Source: Angiostrongylus vasorum (lineage: Eukaryota; Nematoda; Chromadorea; Rhabditida; Metastrongylidae). Taken from it: DNA of 64,000 nt. The stretch is from the NCBI GenBank assembly GCA_018806985.1, contig JADANN010000450.1, positions 1,482,835 to 1,546,834 on the forward strand, written 5' to 3'. Under the pieces are notes generated by a model. It was not told the origin of the DNA. It saw only the letters and a list, made by a program, of their open reading frames with translations, and searched no databases. Shown in pieces: positions 56,237 through 64,000 of this stretch (its first letter is position 1; the number at the start of each line of letters is the position of its first letter). The translations under genes and the position numbers were made by a program.

Positions 56237-56925
56237 TCACCTACCACTGAGCCCAACAACGACCTTTAGAAAATTTTTTGAAGCAGTTTTCGGAGAATGT
56301 CGATGTATTTGACGATGTGTGTTGATAACAGAATTGAAAAAAATTCCATGGAATACAGTAAGGTGAGCGACTTTACAGTCGGGTGCAGTGAACGCACACA
56401 CAATGTTGTTGGATTGAGCAAGGGTTTTAATGAGGCTCATCCAATCCTTCGTAGCTGTGGGCTCAATAACGTATAACAGAGTTCTCTGTATGCTGAAAGA
56501 CACTGACCCTTTCACACACTTCTACAATGGGAAATAACTCTTGTAATGCACCTCTGTCCATGAGATTGAGGCTTTCAATCGGCTCGCATATTTCAACGGT
56601 TTATGGATTTTCCATGAGAAATAAATCTACTGACTTTAGTTAAATCACATAAAAAAGCTCCAAAATATTCTAGAAAGTATTCCTGAGCAACAAGTTTTTC
56701 TGATTTCTTCTGCACAACGTGATATCACGTATTGTGCGGGTCTCAGCATTTCTTGCACTCGACTCGTTTGCACGCGTCCATCATCCACGATGGCCTTCGA
56801 ACTTTTTTCTGAATGCGGCTTCGGCTGCTTCACTCTTTAACGACCGCTTTCGAATTGTCACCCCCATTTCTCTCAAAGATCTCCAGAGCGTAATCTCGCT
56901 ACTCGTGCCAGACACAAGTTTATGA
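56237..56925 (-). other. Coding-like region of unknown origin
   Basis: Minus-strand frames keep protein-like composition over about 230 codons in two or three pieces. The first (56925-56645) contains S-S-E-I-T-L-W-R-S-L and E-A-A-E-A-A-F-R-K-K-F; a later one (56515-56237) contains T-L-L-Y-V-I-E-P-T and D-W-M-S-L-I-K-T-L. Frame changes and stops interrupt it. I recognise no family. It could be a decayed mobile element or a host pseudogene. Confidence 0.25.
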
Positions 56926-57394
56926 TATACAATAAATGTATGATGAGTAGTTTTAAAGCAAAGTGGCGTTCATTTACACAAAAGATCTTCATTAATATGA
57001 ATTTTACTCCAAAATCGTTCTCATTATGTTTCTGTGTCGTGTGCGCTTAGAAGAGGATTTGGTTTGGCTTTAAATTTACCGCTTAGATGTTCTTTTATAT
57101 GGACGCACAGTGGGTTCACCCTTTTTCCCTAATGTATCCGTCCCCAAACGCTGTATATCAGTTAAGGCACAGTGTCCCCGAACCCATGCAATTACCGCTT
57201 CTACCATTAGGGTATGTTTTGCATTGTGTGTGGAGACATATTCATGGACGCCTTTACGAACTAGACGGCTTCAGAGGTCATTCGGTGGTATTAATTCACT
57301 GTTACCGAATTCTCCAAACCAGCCCATTCTAGGCAACGTTTTATAGCTGCACTTACTTCTCTGACAGTTAAACACAGAATAAATCGAAACTTAC

Positions 57395-57788
57395 TTGCCT
57401 ACTTGCATACTTGGATGGCCCATGCTCACTGGTTGTGCGGGCCCCAGCATAATCTTCATTTTTTCCGAATTTCGCTGGTTTAGCCATTGTGGTTCACTGC
57501 AGTCCCGAAGTCAGCCAAGCCAAAGTCAGCCCCATATCGTCACGACCATAGGCAGTTGCCAACGTTGTTTATCAGATGGAGATTTGCCACCATGCGGCTA
57601 GTTTGATACCAGGACGGTGGTGGATGCAGCTATTGGTTTACTCTTACCTGGGCTTCCTTATGGAAACGCCAGACTCCTTCTCAGCTTGGGAGACACTGCA
57701 GAACGGATGAATCCACCCGCTGTACATCGCAGCCCGACACCCAGGAACACCTCTCAGCCTCGATGAGGTCGTAAAGCGTTGGGAGGAA
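57395..57788 (-). repeat. R3 repeat, copy 6, inserted in PLE copy 2
   Basis: Reverse R3 from ACTTGCATACTTGGATGGCC to AAAGCGTTGGGAGGAATG. PLE homology flanks it on both sides, so it is a true insertion with definable ends. Confidence 0.75.
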
Positions 57789-58754
57789 TGGGATTTTATT
57801 GTTGCCAATGCTATCGTTTCGGAGATGTGGCTTTTCGTTTACCTCTATCCCAAGGAGCTACATTTTCGTAGCCATTTGAAATGGGGTAATTTGTCGCGCC
57901 AATTTCATGGATCCCTCTTTGTGCTCTCTTCTTGTGCACACACACTGGTAGCTGTTTGAAACTCGTTTCGGACAGTGCCCTTTATGTGTGTAAGAGTTAA
58001 GAGCAGAGGTAATAAACCAGTACGTTTTTGCTACTTGGCTTTTGGTACTGTAGCCGTTTTCGGATAGGCTAATTTCAGCGTTCAAAAGTAGATGCCATTT
58101 TTTCTTTCGGTTTCTTTCGGGTAAACTTTATGTGTGCTGACTGTTCGTTCAACAACTCAAAATACTTGTCCATCTGCTGTTGTGTGGAGCAGATTACAGA
58201 ACAGTCATCGATATGTCTGCAATAAATTAGTGGCAGAAGATCAACTACCGGAGTTTCCGTTTGGGATATGAAAGTAATGGAATAGCTTGGTGTCATTCTC
58301 ATTGCCATTGCTTCCATTTATACGGAATACTTTACGGATCATCTAAAGATTGAACAGTTCTAACGCTGGGAGAGTCATCAGTTGTTGAACTGAGAAGCCA
58401 GATATGTTTATTGCTTCTTTGTGTTGGATAAGGAGCTTGCCAACGGATTGTATTGCAGAGTCATTGGACACGTTTGCATAAAGACGGTAACGTCGATGGA
58501 CTCCATTACAAAAGCGCTGTTAGACCGCCCGTTGGTTACCTAAATAGTTACCTAATTATTCACGGAATAGACTATCCATGAATACCTAGGTATTCATGAG
58601 ATGGGCTGGGTTGTGTATGAGCAACGTTTAGGTTTATAAACACATTATTCTATCCATGAACTCATTTACGCAGCTGGTGATGTTTCGATCCTCTAACTTT
58701 GAAACATTGTTAGGTGCGAAATTACTAATGGGTACTAACTTATATTTTTAATAA

Positions 58755-61700
58755 GCGGTATCACCTGTAACATCTGTAGTCCCGTTGATCGTCGAGTGAC
58801 TCGAGCGGGCGCCAGTAAGTCTTCCATTTTTTCCCTGTCGCGTGCAAGAGTACCCCAATGGGTTCTCCTCGCTCTACGGACTCGTCGAGCATCATATCTT
58901 TCTTCAACGTCTTTGTGAAGAACTCTGACCATCGGGTCGGTGGTCTTCCCTGCAGTACGTTTGACATCCCGAGGAATCCAGTCACTTACAGCTCTTGTCC
59001 ATCGGTTGTCATTCATACGCATTACGTGTCCGGCACACCTTATCTTCGATTGTTTGGCGTACAGACCGGCATCTTTGATTTTTTGATCGTCGACACAGAT
59101 CGGAGCTTCGGATCCCTTCCCTTATTTTTTGTGGAACGGGATACTCCTAGCATCGCCCTTTCGACTGCGCGTTCGATAACGCTGATCCTAACCTTTCATC
59201 CTGCTTACGCAGCGACCAAGTTTCTGACGCATACGTTAGGGCAGGAAGTACCGTTGAGTCGAAAAAGGTGGGCACGGAGTCGGGTGTTCCTTGCTCTACA
59301 TCCTCGATGCTCTTGAAAGCACCCCAAGCCGCTCGTTTCCCTTCTGCTCAGCTCTGGAGCTAGGTCGTTAATCACATTCATCATATTGATTTCCCGACCT
59401 AGATAGATATAACTGGAGCATTCGGAGATATTCGTTCCGTTGAGCATGAATGGGGCATGCGAAACCAATCCGTTCTTCATGAACATCGTTTTTTGTGAGA
59501 TTTAGTTGAGGACCAATCTTTCCACATGCTTTATCAAAGTCGGTAAGCATACGTTCCGCCTGGCAAATGTTTGACTTTATAATGACGATGTCATCAGCAA
59601 AGCGAAGATGGTGTAACTGCCGACCATCGATTTTCACTCCCATATTATCCCATTCCATTGTTCACATGACGTTCTGGATGGTGGCGGTTTTGGCGAGATG
59701 GTATCGCCTTGCCTAACTCCTCTTTTGACGTCAATGATAATATCGTCGTAGAATGGTGATACCTTGGTTGTGAAATTTTTGTACAGCTCACGAAGAATCT
59801 TTATGTACTGAGTAGGGACTCCTTGACTATCCAGGGCTTCCAAGGCTGCTTCTATCTCGACTGAATCAAAGGCTTTTGTAAATAGATGAAGGTGAGACAG
59901 AGCAGTCTTTTGTACTCTCGCGATACTTCAATGAACCTTGTTACCGTGTGGAAGTGGTCCATCGTACTAAATCCTTTTCGGAACCCTGCTCGCTCACATG
60001 GCTGTCCTTCTTCTAGTGTGCTGTCAGTCCTGTTTAGGTTGACTCGATTGAAAAGTTTGTAGACGACAGACAGTAAGCAGATTGGACGATAGTTGCCGAT
60101 ATCCTGTAGGCCACCCTTCTTGAACAATAACACGCTCTTGCTGGTGTTCCACTAAATAGGGACCTTGCATTCGAACAGGTGACGTGTAAAGAGCCGAGCC
60201 AGTGTGTTTACGAGGATTGACGGAAGGTTCTTCAGGTGTTATGGTCTTATCCTGACCCGACCTGGTGTTGTTCGATTTTTCACCGACGAAATGGCATGTC
60301 GGATTTCGGAAGGGAGAACCGGTGGTACAACATATCCATTCTCCTTTATTTCATGTGACGGAAGGTGGACGTGGCTATCGAAGAGATCCGAGTAGTATTC
60401 GTGAATAATTTTCTCCATTGCCTTTCTGGACGCTGTAACTGTTCCGTCTGGCCGCCGGAGTGCAATGATTTTGGTCTTGTATTTGGCGAAGCTTCGGTGG
60501 GCTTTGCGAATGCTTTTCCTAGCCTCTGTAGCTTCGACCATTACTGCTGCTCTTCTTTCTTTAAGATCTTCTTTTATCGCCTATCTGCACTGTTTTACAA
60601 GTTCGGACGTTAGTTCGCAGTTGCCTACAGCTCGTGCGATTCCACGCTGGCATATTAGCTCGAGTGTTTCTAGAGACAAAAGTCGCTTGGTGAAACTCTT
60701 AGCTTTCATAGCGCTAACGTGAAGATGTTGAATGAGCTGATCGTATTCTTCGTCGATGTTATCGACAACAACAAACGGCATCTTCCCAACAGCCGCCTTT
60801 TTGAATTGAATAAGTCCCAGTTTGCGGTAGTTGTGGGACTTCGGTTTTTGAATTTAGCGGCTTTTTCTCCTTTGCGCAAGAAATAGAATCTTGCACGAAG
60901 GAGACGGTGGTCTGATCCCATGTAGAATTTTGGGACAACAGCAACATCGGTTAGGCAAAACCTTCTATTTACTATGATGTGGTCTATTTCGTTATGGTAC
61001 TCTCCATTGGGAGACTCCCACGTTCAGCGCTGAGGGTGGCGCTTCTGGGATTGTGAGTTACCATGGATGGTCTTGGTCCCCATGATAAACTCAAATAGCC
61101 GCTCACCCTGTTCGTTCCATTCTAATCCATGGGTCCCAGTGTGACGTTCTTCAGACGTTCTTCTTGGTCCAATCTTGGCGTTGAAATTTGCAATGATGAC
61201 CTTGAAGAATGTGTGGTCTTCTGTGTAGAACTTCTCCAAGTCCATATAGAATGCCTCGACTTATTCTTCGTCATAGTTTGGTGTCGGCGCGTAAACGACG
61301 AAGCATTGTCAAAGCCGGAATTGATCCACATCTTTTTAGTCGCAAACGTCCGATTCGGGTTGTGAATTGTTCGAATGAATCGATGTTCATGGACAAACTC
61401 GTGTTGACGAGAATGCCGACGCCGCCAACTCCTCTACTGTCGCATGTTCCGAGGAACAGTTCTTTTCCGGTGTCGTAGACGGCGTTGAAAGGCTGGCGTC
61501 TTCTCGTCTTGGCCAGGCCGATGACGTCGTACCTTATCCTTCTTGTTTACATGAGCAAGTCTTCTATCGAGGACTCGGATGCAAGTGTACGTGCAATGTA
61601 GGTGCAGATCGTCTCCTTAGTTCTTCGCGATCCAACCAGCTTCCATTGGCCCTGAGATTATAGCAGTCTCCCCGTACTCGTCCTACCCTACGCTGCGAAA

Positions 61701-61948
61701 TTGGGGGCTCTTTCGGGGGTCAGGGGAATGAGGCCCGTTTTTTTTTACTGTGTTTAACATTTTGATACCCACGTATAGCTTGCTGGGCTCTGAACGTGGA
61801 GGCTGGGTATACTCACGGGTAGCTTGCCAGGCTCTCCCAGAGTAGGCATCGAGCTTATTTGTTGGAGGCGACTCCTAACCGCCTCCCATATACTTCCCTG
61901 TCACTTGATTGCAGGCTTTTGGCCGAATTGACTCGTAAAATACAATAA
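58755..61948 (-). mobile_element. RTE-type LINE, copy D, inserted in PLE copy 2
   Basis: The most complete RTE here, on the minus strand. It has the leader (61945-61650), endonuclease 61620-60960, linker 60950-60540, RT 60541-59368 with K-R-G-V-R-Q-G-D-T near 59730 and F-A-D-D-I-V-I-I-K near 59590, and C-terminal region to 58780. The frames change at least six times. In the endonuclease the G-D-F-N-A-K block reads A-N-F-N-A-K near 61185, losing a conserved aspartate. The 3' end is a GGTGATACC-type unit in element sense. PLE sequence on both sides marks the borders. Confidence 0.85.
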
Positions 61949-62272
61949 GACGGTACATGTTGGTAATTCAGTGTTAAATTGCGAAATAGCCTATGGTTTT
62001 AAAACTTGCCGCGTTTGTCACATTGACCTGCTCCTCGTTTAATTTTCTGTACCATCTTTTTAATTCCTTTTTAGATGAATAGAATGTTTAGTAGTTGCTA
62101 GTGGAAATGTTTACGACAGCCAAAGTTTCTCTCAATGAAGTGAAAACGTTTACATGCTGCAAGTTCCCAAAACAATGTGAGGGACCACGAATGTGGTTGC
62201 CACAGACCCACGATATGATGAAAGAATAGTAACTATTCTGGCAATAGTTGCTATAGAATGAAGTATCTTGGT

Positions 62273-62700
62273 GATACAACTTTAATGATGCTGAGATATT
62301 TGCAAAACTCTGGACCGCAGGTGCCTATGGTGGGGAACAAACGCGCTATTGTCCTTTCCGGGGAGTAGCGCGCTCACCACCACACCATGCGGGTCCTTCG
62401 TTTCGCCTGTCTCTCAGCTAGTTCTATCGATCTTTTGCCGTCAGCAATCACCCGTCAACGGGATTGATCTGGGGAGCCCAAATCGGCATTGAACCCAGTT
62501 AACTAGCTGAGAGACAGGCGAAACAAAGGACCCGCATGGTGTGGTGGTGAGCGCGCTACTCCCCGGAAAGGACAATAGCGCGTTCGTTCCCCACCATAGG
62601 CACCTGCGGTCCAGAGTTTTGCAAATATCTCAGCATCATTAAAGTTATATTTCGCAACGCATACCCTGCCGCTAAAAAGAGTAGGCAGTAAATAATAAGT
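62273..62700. repeat. R1 repeat, complete palindrome
   Basis: The reference R1 copy. The left arm (62281-62432) and right arm (62506-62650) are near-perfect inverted copies; both contain GATATTTGCAAAACTC, GGTGGGGAAC and CCTTTCCGGGGAGTA. The spacer is about 75 bp with CACCCGTCAACGGGATTGAT. The outer right end is ACCCTGCCGCTAAAAAGAG. Transcribed, it would form a hairpin of about 150 bp. Confidence 0.8.
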
Positions 62701-62819
62701 CAAAATATCTTGGTGATGTTTTTTGTTACCTTGTCGTTTGCTGACAAGGAGTAGCTGCAAATAGCCTGTCTTCCTACTGACTGATAGCCTGATGGTTTTT
62801 GATTTTATTGGTTCTGGAA

Positions 62820-63212
62820 CACTTCCAATGGTTTACCGCCTCATCGGAGCTTGGAGGTGTTCCTGAGTGTCGAGCTGAGATGTATAGCGGGTGGATGCAT
62901 CCCTCCGGCAGGGTCTCCGAAGCTGAGAAGGAGTTCCACGTTTCCATCAGGAAGCCCAGCTAAGATTAAAGCAATCACAGGATCCACAACCAACCTGTGG
63001 TATTAAACTAGTCGAGTGGTGGCAAATCTCCATCTGATCCACGAGGGCGGCGACTGCCTGCTGTGGTGACGACTTGGGGCAGACTTTGGCCACGCTGACC
63101 TCGGCACTCCAGGAAACCACAATGGCTACACCAGCAACAGTCCGAAGAAAACGGAAATTATGCTGGTAGCCGCACAATCAATGAAGATTGGCCATCCCAG
63201 TATCCAAGTAAG
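62820..63212 (+). repeat. R3 repeat, copy 7
   Basis: From CCAATGGTTTACCGCCTCAT to ATCCCAGTATCCAAGTAAGT. It is diverged but complete. Confidence 0.75.
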
Positions 63213-63214
63213 TA

Positions 63215-63950
63215 AGTTCTGGAACCTGTGGCGTAGCATATTTTTGCGCTGCTATGAGGTTGGTACTTAGCTTTCCCCGCGGTGTTGGTAAAGGGGCTTC
63301 TAGGGTTTCGTCATTGAGTATACAAAAGTTGATGTCTACTTCGCGCTCGGAATTTCATTTTCTACAGAGCGCTCGAGGAAAATGAGGTAGTGGTTACGAC
63401 CCTGTTTCTTGTTTTTCATTCTTGTGACGCAGTAATCTCATCCACATCCCTCTCAAGCATTCTGTTATATAATATACTATACCGTTGCTGGCCTGCTTGT
63501 TGTTCTTCTTCACCTGGTTATTTTTGTTTACTGATCATTTTATTATGGTTGTTCTTATACCTGTGTTTCTGGGTATCGTAGTTTCGTCAATGTCATATCA
63601 ATGCTACTGTGTGTTTGCATTCAAAAGTATAGTTTGCTGATCAAGTCAGGCACTAATGTATGCTACAATTACCTCATCCTAGTATCAGTGTAGTATCAGT
63701 GAAGACTTTAATTACATAATATACTTTATTGTTGCCAGCATGCTCACTATTGATCTTCTTCTGGTTATCCTATTTCTGTAGATGTTGTGTTAGTATTTCT
63801 GGATATTTGAAGATAAGGGTTAGCAACCCATGGTTAACGTTTAGAATTGTGGATATAGAAGATCTTAGTGGCGAACCGTAGGACGACAAGGAACTGTTAG
63901 CCGAATCCAATCCAGTCTTGCAATTATACGAATTCGACAGTATAAATCAG
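63215..63950. other. Stretch without recognised features
   Basis: Imperfect TTGTTCTTCTT-rich DNA. Two segments near 63465-63550 and 63715-63790 are similar (ATAATATACT, GTTGC, TTCTTC, GGTTATTT), perhaps an old duplication. No gene is supported. Confidence 0.35.
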
Positions 63951-63957
63951 CAGAGAT

Positions 63958-64000
63958 AAAGTATCACCAGTATCACCTGTAGTCCCGTTGATCGTGTTGA
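63958..64000 (-). mobile_element. RTE-type LINE, copy E, 3' end only
   Basis: Two units of GTATCACC in plus orientation, then TGTAGTCCCGTTGATCGT, the same as the 3' end of copies C and D. The element continues beyond the window. Confidence 0.7.

Larger units (their letters stand above)
57000..62090 (-). mobile_element. PLE copy 2, split by two later insertions
   Basis: Minus-strand PLE homology occurs in three pieces: 57000-57394, 57789-58754 and 61948-62090. Piece 1 holds a decayed GIY-YIG endonuclease: near 57215-57120 the frame reads C-K-T-Y-P-N-G-R-S-G-N-C, a stop, then F-G-D-G-Y-I-R-E. Piece 2 has thumb and RT remnants (I-K-F-T-R-K-K-P-K-E, Y-C-R-H-I-D-D-C). Piece 3 corresponds to the region just upstream of the RT in copy 1. 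The gaps are an R3 copy and RTE copy D. Confidence 0.7.

Noticed and set aside
58858..59316. Plus-strand frame of 152 codons
   Set aside because: It is the shadow of the RTE copy D C-terminus.
1..64000. CRISPR arrays, prokaryotic operons or prophage
   Set aside because: No regularly spaced direct repeats, no ribosome binding sites before long ORFs, and abundant splice signals and LINEs instead.

Overview
The window looks like nuclear DNA of a nematode, most likely a strongylid of the hookworm type. It has small exons with canonical splice sites, nematode-style host proteins and dense old retrotransposon debris. No prokaryotic layout (operons, ribosome binding sites, CRISPR) is visible. Almost all host coding sequence is in small exons, so gene models below are assembled by eye from frames and splice signals.

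Layout. 1-2275: RTE-type LINE copy A (minus). 2327-2712: repeat R3. 2966-3122: an EF-hand exon (plus). 3600-7065: RTE copy B, split by a probable solo LTR. 7755-17700: a nucleoporin Nup133 gene (minus) whose introns are full of repeats. 18400-25800: repeat-rich DNA with LINE2, SINE and palindromic repeats. 26750-27780: a decayed mariner. 27900-30895: RTE copy C. 31800-38430: a gene for a multi-exon PDZ protein (plus) with an apparent one-base frameshift. 39406-43870: a TPM-domain, MOLO-1-like membrane protein with a glycine-rich tail (minus). 42790-55620: a zone rich in hammerhead-ribozyme-like motifs, including a Penelope-like element (PLE) at 50717-53014. 57000-62090: a second PLE split by an R3 copy and by RTE copy D. 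62273-63210: a large palindromic R1 repeat and an R3 copy. 63958-64000: the 3' end of another RTE.

The most interesting signal is a set of about a dozen hammerhead-type motifs in two sequence subtypes. They have a core CUGANGA, stem II, GAAA, then a self-complementary ACGU and a re-closing stem I. They sit in inverted pairs at the ends of short foldback elements without any ORF and at the ends of the PLE. Hammerheads are known from PLEs; the ORF-less inverted-pair elements look like non-autonomous relatives.

Four other repeat families recur. S1 is a tRNA-derived SINE. R1 is palindromic. R3 is about 390 bp with a heptamer tail. LINE2 is a second RTE-like element. The host genes show no sign of working together; they are unrelated neighbours in a repeat-rich region.
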